From: Bacillota bacterium
Lineage (GTDB): Bacteria; Bacillota; Clostridia; Christensenellales; UMGS416
DNA length: 14,436 nt
Direction of reading: 5' to 3'
NCBI GenBank assembly: GCA_023410875.1
Contig: JAEYPH010000049.1
Span: 1 to 14,436 of the forward strand
In this document: one piece after another, positions 7,065-14,436 of the stretch
How the letters are laid out: each line of letters opens with the position of its first letter
Numbering within the stretch: the stretch's first letter is position 1
Translations under genes and position numbers: made by a program
Notes under the pieces: model-generated
What the model was told of the DNA's origin: nothing
The model's database searches: none
The model's input: the letters and a program-made list of their open reading frames with translations, nothing else

Positions 7065-8243
7065 ATGCCCAACGATAAGCGTATCCTGCTGTTTGCCCAT
7101 GGCGGCAACAAAAACCGCGGCTGCGAAGCGCTGGTGCGCGCGACGACGGCCATCCTGCGGCGCTCCCTGGGCCCCTGCCAGATCTCCGTGGCCTCGCGCA
7201 CGCCGGCCCAGGACCGGGCCAGCCAACTGCCGGGCGATCTGCATTTTCTGCGCCACGGCTACGCCATACACACGCTGCCGTGGTACGGCTTCGCCGTGAG
7301 CCAAAAGCTCATCGGCAACAACGACTTCGTCAACTCCATACAATATCACCAAGTCATCTCCGAGGCGCAGCGCAGCGACGTGTGCCTGTCCATCGGCGGC
7401 GACAACTACTGCTATCCCAAGCACGGATATCTGTATTCCATCGACGCGCGCATCCGCAAGGCCGGCAAGCCCCTGGCGCTGTGGGGCTGCTCCCTGGAGC
7501 GGGACATGCTGGGGGAGGCCATGGCGCAGGACCTGCGCCGCTTTGACGTGATCACCGCCCGCGAGACACTGACGCTGCAGACGCTGCAGGACAACGGCCT
7601 GGCGGGCAAGGCTTTCCTGCATCCGGACCCGGCCTTCACGCTGGAGAGCGAAGAGCTGCCGCTGCCGGCGCAATGGCAGGCCGGCAACACCGTGGGCCTG
7701 AACATCAGCCCCATGATCCTGCGCCACGAGAGCGCGCCGGGCATGGCCATGCGCGCCGCGGCGGTGCTGGTGCGCCACATACTGGAAACCAGCGACAGCG
7801 CCGTGGCGCTGATCCCCCATGTGACCACCGCCCACAGCAACGATCTGGAGCCGCTGAGCCAGCTGCACAGCGCCTTCGCCCACACCGGCCGCGTGGCGCT
7901 GCTGGGTGAAGGGTACAACGCCGTGCAGCTCAAGGGCTTCATCAGCCGCTGCCGGCTGTTCGTGGGCGCGCGCACCCACGCCACCATCGCCGCCTATACA
8001 ACGGCCGTGCCCACGCTGGTCGTGGGCTACAGCGTCAAGGCCCGGGGCATCGCCCGGGACCTCTTCGGCAGCGACGAGGGCCTGGTGCTGCCGGTGCAGG
8101 CGCTGAGCGACGAAAAACAGCTCATCGCCGCCTTCGAAGGCCTGCGGGAGCGCGAGGCCGAGCTGCGCGCCCATCTGGGCGCGGTGATACCCGATTTCAC
8201 GGCGCGCGCCTGGGCGGCGGGCGACCGGCTCAAGGGGCTGTGA
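7065..8243 (+). CDS. Polysaccharide pyruvyl transferase family protein
   Basis: Family members (PF04230; CsaB, WcaK and related) transfer pyruvate from phosphoenolpyruvate to a sugar as a ketal, giving the polymer a negative charge. The 392-residue product shows the N-terminal FAHGGNKNRGCEAL motif (about residues 10-23), the central SIGGDNYCYP segment, ITARETLTLQTL and PDPAF. It also has the C-terminal GARTHATIAAY segment with R303, T304 and H305, followed by PTLVVGYSVKARGIARDL. ATG 7065 is preceded by AGGAG at 7055-7059, 16 bases after the polymerase gene. It overlaps the flippase gene by four bases. Some family members in such loci have no proven pyruvyl activity, and the frequent pairing with an FrhB-like protein, also found here, is unexplained. 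Confidence 0.88.
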   Translation: MPNDKRILLFAHGGNKNRGCEALVRATTAILRRSLGPCQISVASRTPAQDRASQLPGDLHFLRHGYAIHTLPWYGFAVSQKLIGNNDFVNSIQYHQVISEAQRSDVCLSIGGDNYCYPKHGYLYSIDARIRKAGKPLALWGCSLERDMLGEAMAQDLRRFDVITARETLTLQTLQDNGLAGKAFLHPDPAFTLESEELPLPAQWQAGNTVGLNISPMILRHESAPGMAMRAAAVLVRHILETSDSAVALIPHVTTAHSNDLEPLSQLHSAFAHTGRVALLGEGYNAVQLKGFISRCRLFVGARTHATIAAYTTAVPTLVVGYSVKARGIARDLFGSDEGLVLPVQALSDEKQLIAAFEGLREREAELRAHLGAVIPDFTARAWAAGDRLKGL

Positions 8244-9784
8244 ACGTGGAGCCGAGACGCACCGCTAATTCGCTTAAGAACATCGCCACCGGCTGGAGCT
8301 TTACTCTGGTGGCGACAGTCATGGGCTTTGTCACCCGCACGGTGTTCAACGACGTGCTGGGCAAGACCTATCTGGGCCTCAACAGCGTGCTCACCAACGT
8401 GCTGACGATGCTGAGCCTGACCGAGCTGGGCCTGGGCACGGCCATCGTGTTCAGCCTCTATAAGCCCCTGGCCGAGCACGATACCGAGGCGATCAAGACG
8501 CTGATGCAATTCTACAAGCGGGCTTATCGCGTCATCGGCCTGGTGGTGGCCGCTCTTGGGTTGGCGCTGATGCCCTTTCTGCCGCTGTTCATCAAGGAGC
8601 ACGCGTCCATCTCCAACCTGTACGTCGTCTATTCGATCTATCTGTTCAACTCGGCCTACACCTATTTCTTCAGCTACAAGCGGGCGTTGATGAGCGCGAA
8701 CCAGAAGGGGTACCGGGTCACCATCATCACCACAGTGACCAAGCTCCTCATCAACGCGCTGCAGATCGCCGTGCTGCTCTCAACCGGCAGCTTCATCGGG
8801 TATCTGCTGATGCAGACCGTCGTGAGCTTCGCCGAAAACCTGTACGTGAACGCTTTCATCGACCGGCGCAACCCATTCCTGAGGGACCCGAACGTGCAGC
8901 CGCTGGCGCCTGAGACGCTCAAGGGCATCCTTACCAACGTGAAAGCGTTGGTGTGGCACAAGCTGGGCGATTTTTTTATGAACTCCACAGATAACCTGAT
9001 CGTCGCTGGGTTTCTGAGCCTGAACTATGTGGGCATGCTCGGCAACTATACGATGATCGTCGTGACGCTCAACAGCTTCGTGGCCATTCTGTTCACCGGT
9101 CTTTCGGCCAGCTTGGGCCACCTGGTGGCCAAGGAGAGCGAGGAGAAGCGCCTGCAGGTGTTCAACATCATGGTGTTCGTCAGCATGTGGGTGTATGGCG
9201 CCATCGCCGTGGCTTTGGTGTGCGTGCTGAGCCCCGTGGTCAACCTGTGGATGGGCCCGGACTATCTGCTGGGCCGCCTGGCCGTGATCACGCTGGCGGG
9301 CAATTTCTATCTGCTGGGCCTGCGCATACCGTTCCTGATCCTCAAAAACGCCGCCGGCATCTATAAGGAAGACAAGTTCGTGCCCATCGTGCAGTCCGCG
9401 GTCAACGTCGGCATGTCCATGGCGCTGGCGGGGCCGCTGGGTGTGGGCGGTGTGCTGCTGGGCACCACGATCGCCAACCTGTCTTTGCCCATGTGGTACC
9501 GGCCCATTTTGGTGTACCGCATGGTGTTCGGCCGCTCGTCCAGGGAATACTTCCGCAAGACCCTTGTGGGTTCTGCTTATGTGCTGGTCTGGGCGCTGGT
9601 CAGCTTTGGCGCTTGTCAGATGTTTCAACTGGAGAATCTCTGGCTGGATGCGATGGCGCGGCTGGCCATCGCCATCGTGCCGGCCAACGCGCTGGCGCTG
9701 GCGGTGTTTGGCCGCCGGGCGGAGTTCCGCGCTGTGCTGGAACTGCTGCAGCGCGTGCTGAGGAGGTTGCGCCGCAATGCCTGA
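8240..9784 (+). CDS. wzx: Wzx-type polysaccharide flippase (MOP superfamily)
   Basis: Expected to flip lipid-linked repeat units across the cytoplasmic membrane for the polymerase. The 514-residue product has the repeated hydrophobic segments of a 12-14 helix MOP transporter. The N-terminal region fits the family: NSLKNIATGWSF, then TRTVFNDVLGKTYLGLNSV and LSLTELGLGTAI. Charged loops such as FYKRAYR and SYKRALMSANQKGYR lie between helices, and the C-terminus is basic (RRLRRNA), probably cytoplasmic. GTG 8240 overlaps the upstream TGA by four bases and has an AAGGGG site at 8232-8237. The 3' end overlaps the next gene by eight bases. A teichuronic or lipid-linked peptidoglycan flippase would look similar, but the locus favours polysaccharide. 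Confidence 0.9.
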   Translation: MNVEPRRTANSLKNIATGWSFTLVATVMGFVTRTVFNDVLGKTYLGLNSVLTNVLTMLSLTELGLGTAIVFSLYKPLAEHDTEAIKTLMQFYKRAYRVIGLVVAALGLALMPFLPLFIKEHASISNLYVVYSIYLFNSAYTYFFSYKRALMSANQKGYRVTIITTVTKLLINALQIAVLLSTGSFIGYLLMQTVVSFAENLYVNAFIDRRNPFLRDPNVQPLAPETLKGILTNVKALVWHKLGDFFMNSTDNLIVAGFLSLNYVGMLGNYTMIVVTLNSFVAILFTGLSASLGHLVAKESEEKRLQVFNIMVFVSMWVYGAIAVALVCVLSPVVNLWMGPDYLLGRLAVITLAGNFYLLGLRIPFLILKNAAGIYKEDKFVPIVQSAVNVGMSMALAGPLGVGGVLLGTTIANLSLPMWYRPILVYRMVFGRSSREYFRKTLVGSAYVLVWALVSFGACQMFQLENLWLDAMARLAIAIVPANALALAVFGRRAEFRAVLELLQRVLRRLRRNA

Positions 9785-10751
9785 GCTCGTGAGCGTGCTC
9801 ACGCCGTGCTACAACGGCGAGGCCTTCATCGGCCGGTTTCTGGACAGCATGCTGGCGCAGACATGGCGGCCGCTGCAGGTCGTCGTCGTGGACGACGGCT
9901 CCACCGACGCCACGGCGGGCGTTGTTCAGGGCTATCAAAAGCATTTTGAGGAAGAAGGCTGCGAGCTTACACTGCTGCGCCAGGCCAACGCCGGCCAGGC
10001 CGCCGCCCTGAACGCGGCGCTGCAGGCCTTCACCGGCGAATATGTGTGCTGGCCGGACAGCGACGACGTGAGCCTGCCCACGTCCATCGAACGCCGGGTT
10101 CGGTTTTTGCAGGCGCATCCGGAGTGCGGCTTCGTGCGTACAGACGGTCACATCTGCCGCGAAGGCGCGCTGGACCGGTCTCTGGGGCGCATCAGCGAGG
10201 GGCGGCGCAGCCGCTTCCACCGGCGCATCTTCGACGACCTCATCCACCGGCGCACCTTCGTGTTTAATCACTGTTACCTGGCCCGCGCCGGCGCGCTGCG
10301 GCAGGCCATCCCTGGCTTGCGCATCTTTGAAAGCCGCAGCGGCCAGAACTGGCAGATGCTGCTGCCGCTGGCATGGCGCTTCGCCTGCGGCTACATCGAC
10401 GAGCCGCTGTGTATCTATGTGCGCCGGGACGACAGCCATTCCCGCGCCGCTTTCACGCTGCAGCGCAGCCTGGAGCGCGACGCCGGCCTGTATGACATCC
10501 TGCGCCACACCCTGGAGCCGTTGGGCTGCTGGGCGCGATACGAACCCTGCGTGGAGCGCTCCTTTGCCCGGCGGGCGCTGGCCATCGCCCTGCGATATGA
10601 CGATGGAGAGCTGCTGCGTCGCAGTTGGCGGCGCTACCGCCGCGCCGGCGGCTGGCACCCGCTGGCGTTGGCCCTCTATCTGCTGGGGAGCACCGCTGCC
10701 GGCCGGGCGCTGCTGCTGCGCGCCCGCAGGCTGCGCCGCAACCGCCTGTAA
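9777..10751 (+). CDS. Glycosyltransferase family 2 (GT-A fold)
   Basis: An inverting glycosyltransferase predicted to extend the repeat unit on the inner membrane face. The 324-residue product opens with VSVLTPCYNG (residues 5-14), DDGSTD (39-44), NAGQAAALNAAL (71-82) and the metal-binding DSDD (94-97), the usual GT2 order. The C-terminal third is Arg/Ala-rich and has no clear membrane helix pair, so it is not a processive synthase. ATG 9777 follows AGGAGG at 9761-9766 and overlaps the flippase gene by eight bases. The next gene starts 19 bases after its TAA stop. Donor and acceptor sugars cannot be read from the sequence. Confidence 0.9.
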   Translation: MPELVSVLTPCYNGEAFIGRFLDSMLAQTWRPLQVVVVDDGSTDATAGVVQGYQKHFEEEGCELTLLRQANAGQAAALNAALQAFTGEYVCWPDSDDVSLPTSIERRVRFLQAHPECGFVRTDGHICREGALDRSLGRISEGRRSRFHRRIFDDLIHRRTFVFNHCYLARAGALRQAIPGLRIFESRSGQNWQMLLPLAWRFACGYIDEPLCIYVRRDDSHSRAAFTLQRSLERDAGLYDILRHTLEPLGCWARYEPCVERSFARRALAIALRYDDGELLRRSWRRYRRAGGWHPLALALYLLGSTAAGRALLLRARRLRRNRL

Positions 10752-10770
10752 CCCACCGGGAGGAATGCCC

Positions 10771-11934
10771 ATGATCGTGATCGAAGACAAAAAAACCTGC
10801 ACCGGCTGCGGCGCCTGCGCGGCGGCCTGCCCGGCTGCCTGCATCGCCATGACTCTCGACGAGGAGGGTTTCGCCTACGCCCGGGCCGACGCCCAAAGGT
10901 GCACCGGCTGCGGGCTGTGCGACCGGCTGTGCCCGCTGCGCGCGCCGGTGGCCGGCCCGGGCCGGCCGCCGGAGGCTTATGCCGCCTGGGCCTGCGACGC
11001 CGCGGTGCGCGCACAGAGCTCCTCCGGCGGCGTGTTTACGGTGCTGGCGCGCCGGGTGCTGGGCCGGGGCGGCGCGGTGTTCGGCGCGGCGGCCCAGGGG
11101 GAAACCGTGGGGCACGTCTGCGTGCGCAACGAGCAGGAGTTGGCCGCGCTACGGGGCTCCAAGTATGTGCAGAGCGACACGGGCGGCAGCTTTCAACAGG
11201 CCAAGGCGCTGCTGGACGAGGGCAAGCCGGTGCTGTTCACCGGCACGCCCTGCCAGATCGCCGGCCTGCGGGCTTACCTGCGCCGCCCCTATGACGGCCT
11301 GGTGTGCGCCGACATCCTGTGCCATGGCGTGCCTTCGCCGCGGGTGTTCCGGGCGTGGCTGCGCCATACGGGCGGCGGCGCCGGGGCGCAGCATGTGTGC
11401 TTCCGCGACAAGAGCAAGGGCTGGAAGAGGTACCGCATCGCGTTGCGGCGGCCGGACGGCAGCGAATATGCCGTGCCCCGCAGGCAGGACCCGTACTTCG
11501 TGGGCTTTATGGACAACCTCTATCTTCGCCCGGCGTGCCACAGCTGCCCCTGGGCCAGCACGGCGCGGGTGGGAGATGTGACGCTGGGGGACTTCTGGGG
11601 CGTGGCCCGCCGCCACCCGGGTTGGGATGACGACGGCGGCACGTCGCTGGTGCTGGCCAACACGGAGAAAGGCGCGGCGCTGTTGCAGGCTTGCTCCGGC
11701 GAACTGATCCTTCACCGCTGCGATCTCGCCGACGCGCTGCCCGGCAACCCGCCGTTGACACAGCCCAGCCCACCATCCCCCCGGCGGGAGGCCTTCTGGC
11801 GGGATTTTGAGCGCATGGGGTTTGACGACCTGGCGCGGGAATACATGAAGCCCCGCAAGGACAAAAGCCTGCCCAGAAGGGTGGCCTCCAGGCTGCTGTA
11901 TGCGGTGCGGCGATGGCTTGCCGGGGGCAAGTGA
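10771..11934 (+). CDS. FrhB-like iron-sulfur protein (coenzyme F420 hydrogenase/dehydrogenase beta-subunit family)
   Basis: The 387-residue protein has an N-terminal double [4Fe-4S] ferredoxin domain: C10, C13, C16, C20 and C44, C47, C50, C54, both CxxCxxCxxxCP. The FrhB/FdhB-type domains follow (PF04422 and PF04432 in pattern) with SSSGGVFT, RGSKYVQSD, GTPCQIAGL (C161) and DILCHGVPSP. RPACHSCPW (C256, C259) and LGDFWG (272-277) complete the pattern. Members are redox proteins that may bind flavin. In polysaccharide loci they often accompany pyruvyl transferase genes but have no settled role. ATG 10771 lies eight bases after GGGAGG (10758-10763), while ATG 10765 is too close to the site. It is the last gene of the locus, 19 bases after the GT2 gene. 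The F420 link is by family name only, since nothing here shows F420 use. Confidence 0.87.
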   Translation: MIVIEDKKTCTGCGACAAACPAACIAMTLDEEGFAYARADAQRCTGCGLCDRLCPLRAPVAGPGRPPEAYAAWACDAAVRAQSSSGGVFTVLARRVLGRGGAVFGAAAQGETVGHVCVRNEQELAALRGSKYVQSDTGGSFQQAKALLDEGKPVLFTGTPCQIAGLRAYLRRPYDGLVCADILCHGVPSPRVFRAWLRHTGGGAGAQHVCFRDKSKGWKRYRIALRRPDGSEYAVPRRQDPYFVGFMDNLYLRPACHSCPWASTARVGDVTLGDFWGVARRHPGWDDDGGTSLVLANTEKGAALLQACSGELILHRCDLADALPGNPPLTQPSPPSPRREAFWRDFERMGFDDLAREYMKPRKDKSLPRRVASRLLYAVRRWLAGGK

Positions 11935-12037
11935 GACCCTCGCCTAATGTCCCAGTTCGATCACGTTGGCGGTGAGCGCCCTTTACCCGGCACACAAGTG
12001 GAAAGCCTGTGGAAGAAGCTCCCAGTTGAGATGTGGT

Positions 12038-12817
12038 TCAGCGTTTCCCTTGAAAAAAGACATAGGCCATGCCGCCTGTCACCGCCATGAGCCCCAGCAG
12101 CGAAGTCAGCACCACCGACGAATAGATGCCATCCAGCGCCAGCGTGTGGCGGATGAAGATGCCCAGCAGCGCCCAGGCCATGGCCGCGGCAAAGGCGTAA
12201 TCCCTGTGGCGCAGCAGCATGGCTGCGCCCAGCACCGCGGCGAATGCCACCAGCAGCGCCGCCCAGATGTCCTCGGGCAAGCCCCAGCCGGAGAAGTCTG
12301 CCTGCACCAGCGCGACGGAGGTGTTTGCGATGGTCGCCACGGAGATCCACCCCAGATACAGGCGAAAAGGCGTCCGCACGAACCACTTGGCTGGCCTGTT
12401 CGCCAACCCGGCGGTGCGCAGGTGTAGCTGCGTCAGCGTGAGCAGCATTGCGGCGATGACGGCCAGCGCTGCCAATGGCCGCCGGTGGTGCCACAGGATC
12501 AACCACAGGCCGTTGAACAGGCTCAGCAGGCAGGGCAGGAGGCCCAGCCGCAGCACAAGCCCGTCGTCCATGCCCCGCCGGTATCCGAGCAGCCCGCTCT
12601 GATAGAGCAGGAACAGCAATTGCCCCGCGTAGATGATGCCCCAGATGGAGAAGACAAAGGGAGCGGGGGTGAACAGGTTGGGGTAGAGTTCGCTCACCTG
12701 TTGGGTGGTCAGGCCGCCCAGTGGCAGCACAACAGCCAGCACATTGATCGTTATCATAAAAACATAGGCGGCCCAGTTGGCAGCCCGCGTGAGGGTCAGC
12801 TTTGTTCTTTCTCCCAT
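12038..12817 (-). CDS. TspO/MBR-like (tryptophan-rich sensory) membrane protein
   Basis: The 259-residue product is almost entirely membrane helices, about seven, with short loops. PNLFTPAPFVFSIWGIIYAGQLLF (WGIIY at about 59-63) resembles the most conserved segment of TspO/MBR-family proteins. FRLYLGWISVATIANTSVAL matches the later conserved helix of longer bacterial relatives. Classical TspO has about 160 residues and five helices, so this belongs to the longer group often labelled tryptophan-rich sensory protein. Ligand and role in that group are unclear. The start codon lies about eight bases after GGAGG on the minus strand (12826-12830). It is convergent with the polysaccharide locus and divergent from eno, so it is an independent unit. 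A different multi-helix family remains possible. Confidence 0.7.
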   Translation of the reverse strand: MGERTKLTLTRAANWAAYVFMITINVLAVVLPLGGLTTQQVSELYPNLFTPAPFVFSIWGIIYAGQLLFLLYQSGLLGYRRGMDDGLVLRLGLLPCLLSLFNGLWLILWHHRRPLAALAVIAAMLLTLTQLHLRTAGLANRPAKWFVRTPFRLYLGWISVATIANTSVALVQADFSGWGLPEDIWAALLVAFAAVLGAAMLLRHRDYAFAAAMAWALLGIFIRHTLALDGIYSSVVLTSLLGLMAVTGGMAYVFFQGKR

Positions 12818-12888
12818 GCGGTGTTCCTCCTTACGCTCTATGCTATGATTTCAATGCAGTTCCATACCCCTCTGTGACCGGTATTGCT

Positions 12889-12916
12889 TTTCCGGGTGGT
12901 TCTTTCATGCTATCCT
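12889..12916 (+). promoter_or_regulatory. Candidate promoter of eno (extended -10)
   Basis: TGC at 12908-12910 directly before TATCCT (12911-12916) forms an extended -10 element. A weak -35-like TTTCCG at 12889-12894 is 16 bases upstream. A second possible -10, TATACT, is at 12947-12952 but lacks a recognisable -35. The leader to ATG 12986 would be about 63 bases from the first site. Confidence 0.3.
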
Positions 12917-12985
12917 AGACACGAAAAGATTAGTGGCTTGCGCGGTTATACTACCGTGAAGCCATTTATAAGGAGGCAACAGACC

Positions 12986-14260
12986 ATGGCCCAGATTACA
13001 GCCATTACCGCCAGAGAAATATTGAATTCCAGAGGCAACCCGACCGTGGAGGCCGATGTTGCGCTGAGCAGCGGCGTCGTGGGCCGTGCGGCGGTGCCCT
13101 CGGGCGCCTCCACCGGCATCTTCGAGGCCGTGGAGCTGCGCGACGGCGACAAGAAGTTCTACTTGGGTAAGAGCGTGCGCCGCGCCGTGGACAACGTGAC
13201 CGGCGTGATCGCCCCCAAGCTCGTGGGATTGGACCCGCTGCGACAGAGCGACATCGATGCGTTGCTGCTGGAGCTGGACGGCACCCCCAACAAAGGCCGC
13301 CTGGGGGCCAACGCGCTGCTGGCGGTGTCTTTGGCTGTGGCCCGGGCGGCGTCGGCCAGCGTCGGCCTGCCGCTGTACCGCTATCTGGGCGGCGTGGACG
13401 CCCGGGTGTTGCCGGTGCCCATGCTCAACATCCTCAACGGCGGCGCCCACGCCGACAACAACGTAGACATACAGGAATTCATGATCATGCCCGTGGGGGC
13501 GGACAGCTTCGCCACAGCGCTGCGCATGGGCGCGGAGACCTACCACAGCCTCAAATCCATCTTGTCCAAGCGCGCCATGACGACCGCCGTGGGCGACGAG
13601 GGCGGCTTTGCCCCTAATTTGGGCAGCAACGCCGAGGCGCTGGATATCATCGCCGAGGCCATCGTGAAGGCGGGGTATAGGCCCGGAGAGGACATCGCCC
13701 TGGCGCTGGATGTGGCCGCCAGCGAGTTCTATGAAGACGGCGTCTACAAGCTGGCCGGCGAGGGCAAAACCTTCAGCCGCCAGGAGATGGTGGCCTATGT
13801 GGGCAAGCTGTGCGCCGATTACCCGGTGATCTCGGTGGAGGACGGCGTGGCCGAGGAAGACTGGGAAGGCTGGAAGCTGCTGACCGCGCGCATCGGCGAC
13901 AAAGTGCAGCTGGTGGGCGACGATCTGTTTGTGACCAACGCCCAGCGCCTGAGCCGCGGCATCGCCGAGGGCGCGGGCAACTCGGTACTCATCAAGGTCA
14001 ACCAGATCGGCACGCTGAGCGAGACGCTGGCCACCATCGCCATGGCCAAGCGGGCAGGATACACCAACGTGATTTCCCACCGCTCCGGCGAGACCGAGGA
14101 CACCTTTATCGCCCATCTGGCCGTGGCCACCAACGCCGGCATGATCAAGAGCGGCGCGCCGGCCCGCACCGAGCGGCTGGCCAAATACAACGAACTGCTG
14201 CGCATCGAGCAGGAGTTGGGGAGCGCGGCGGTGTATCCGGGCAGAGCCGTCTTGAGATAA
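12986..14260 (+). CDS. eno: Enolase (phosphopyruvate hydratase)
   Basis: Interconverts 2-phosphoglycerate and phosphoenolpyruvate in glycolysis, in the cytoplasm and usually as an octamer or dimer. It is also a component of RNA degradosomes in some bacteria. The 424-residue protein is full length. Expected catalytic and Mg2+ residues are present: S42 in ASTG, H155 in NGGAHADNN, E164, E205 in VGDEGGF, D242, E285 in SVEDG, D312 in VGDDL, K337 in IKVNQIGT and H365 in SHRSGE. ATG 12986 follows AGGAGG at 12971-12976. The in-frame upstream ATGs are not conserved in the family. The gene stands alone with its own leader, and the insertion-sequence end begins 50 bases after its stop. Phosphoenolpyruvate is the pyruvyl transferase donor, but enolase is a housekeeping gene and the proximity need not be functional. 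Confidence 0.97.
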   Translation: MAQITAITAREILNSRGNPTVEADVALSSGVVGRAAVPSGASTGIFEAVELRDGDKKFYLGKSVRRAVDNVTGVIAPKLVGLDPLRQSDIDALLLELDGTPNKGRLGANALLAVSLAVARAASASVGLPLYRYLGGVDARVLPVPMLNILNGGAHADNNVDIQEFMIMPVGADSFATALRMGAETYHSLKSILSKRAMTTAVGDEGGFAPNLGSNAEALDIIAEAIVKAGYRPGEDIALALDVAASEFYEDGVYKLAGEGKTFSRQEMVAYVGKLCADYPVISVEDGVAEEDWEGWKLLTARIGDKVQLVGDDLFVTNAQRLSRGIAEGAGNSVLIKVNQIGTLSETLATIAMAKRAGYTNVISHRSGETEDTFIAHLAVATNAGMIKSGAPARTERLAKYNELLRIEQELGSAAVYPGRAVLR

Positions 14261-14284
14261 CCTACGACCGGTCACACGGAAAAC

Positions 14285-14307
14285 AAAAAAAGCAAGAGCC
14301 GTTTGCT
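14285..14307 (-). terminator. Weak intrinsic terminator on minus strand
   Basis: Read on the minus strand, a five-base stem (AGCAA/TTGCT, 14303-14307 with 14291-14295) is followed by a T run (14285-14290). It could stop transcription coming from the insertion sequence before it runs antisense into eno. The stem is short and the plus strand shows no T run, so eno itself has no obvious intrinsic terminator here. Confidence 0.3.
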
Positions 14308-14310
14308 CCC

Positions 14311-14436
14311 TGGACTGACCCCCGTTCAGTAGACACGAAGAAAAAGCCCTGCCGTAGGAATACGAGGAATTACGCAGACTGGCGCCGTTTTTCGAGCGGC
14401 GTCAGTTTTGTTTTAAGCTGAATGCGCTCATGATTG
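14311..14436 (-). mobile_element. 3' end of an IS3-family insertion sequence (truncated by window)
   Basis: Position 14311 begins TGGACTGACCCCCGTTCAGT, continuing AGACA to 14335. This pattern is typical of IS3-family terminal inverted repeats (TG at the tip, a CTGACCCC block and a GTAGACA-like inner end). Immediately inside, on the minus strand, is the end of a transposase frame. The boundary at 14311 is inferred from the TG tip. The other end and target duplication lie outside the window. Confidence 0.75.
14370..14436 (-). CDS. IS3-family transposase, C-terminal 22 codons (partial)
   Basis: On the minus strand the frame entering from the right edge reads NHERIQLKTKLTPLEKRRQS then A and a TAA stop at 14372-14370. 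This matches the C-terminus of IS3-family OrfB integrases, where a YNxERIQ segment of the DDE catalytic domain is followed by a short basic LTPLE-type tail. The catalytic DDE residues are outside the window. The stop is 35 bases inside the inverted repeat, a normal spacing. Transcription points toward eno. Confidence 0.75.
   Translation of the reverse strand, partial: NHERIQLKTKLTPLEKRRQSA

Noticed and set aside
11968..11980. GGCG/CGCC hairpin after the FrhB-like gene as a terminator
   Set aside because: The stem has only four pairs and is followed by CTTTAC rather than a T run, so it cannot be supported as an intrinsic terminator.
1..14436. CRISPR arrays, tRNA or rRNA genes
   Set aside because: No regularly spaced direct repeats, cloverleaf pattern or rRNA-like sequence was recognised on either strand by eye.

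Overview
This window looks like a chromosomal segment of a GC-rich member of the Bacillota, probably a clostridial lineage. That placement is an inference from strong AGGAGG-type ribosome binding sites, use of TTG and GTG starts, PssD/PssE and FrhB-like proteins in a surface polysaccharide locus, a TspO-like gene and a bacterial enolase. No marker fixes the taxon.

Region 1 (1-1201) is visibly AT-rich and unlike the rest. It holds the 3' end of a membrane-protein gene, a four-helix membrane-protein gene split by an apparent one-base frameshift, and a small protein with a putative zinc-binding N-terminus and two membrane helices. None can be given a function. Region 2 (1202-1503) is non-coding, with short inverted repeats and a credible promoter for the next gene.

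Region 3 (1504-11934) is a same-strand exopolysaccharide/capsule locus of the Wzx/Wzy type. In order it encodes a GT4 glycosyltransferase, UDP-glucose 6-dehydrogenase, a two-protein PssD/PssE (Alg14/Alg13-like) glycosyltransferase, a Wzy-like polymerase/ligase, a polysaccharide pyruvyl transferase, a Wzx flippase, a GT2 glycosyltransferase and an FrhB-like iron-sulfur protein. From ugd onward the genes overlap or are separated by fewer than 40 bases, so they are probably one transcription unit. A 241-base structured spacer separates the first glycosyltransferase from ugd. UDP-glucuronate from Ugd, PssD/PssE and a pyruvyl transferase together suggest an acidic polymer carrying glucuronate and pyruvate ketals. 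The initiating sugar-phosphate transferase, chain-length regulator and exporter are not in the window.

Region 4 (12038-14260) has a TspO/MBR-like membrane protein on the minus strand, divergent from a complete enolase gene. Region 5 (14311-14436) is the end of an IS3-family insertion sequence: a TG-starting terminal repeat and the last 22 codons of its transposase on the minus strand, pointing toward eno.
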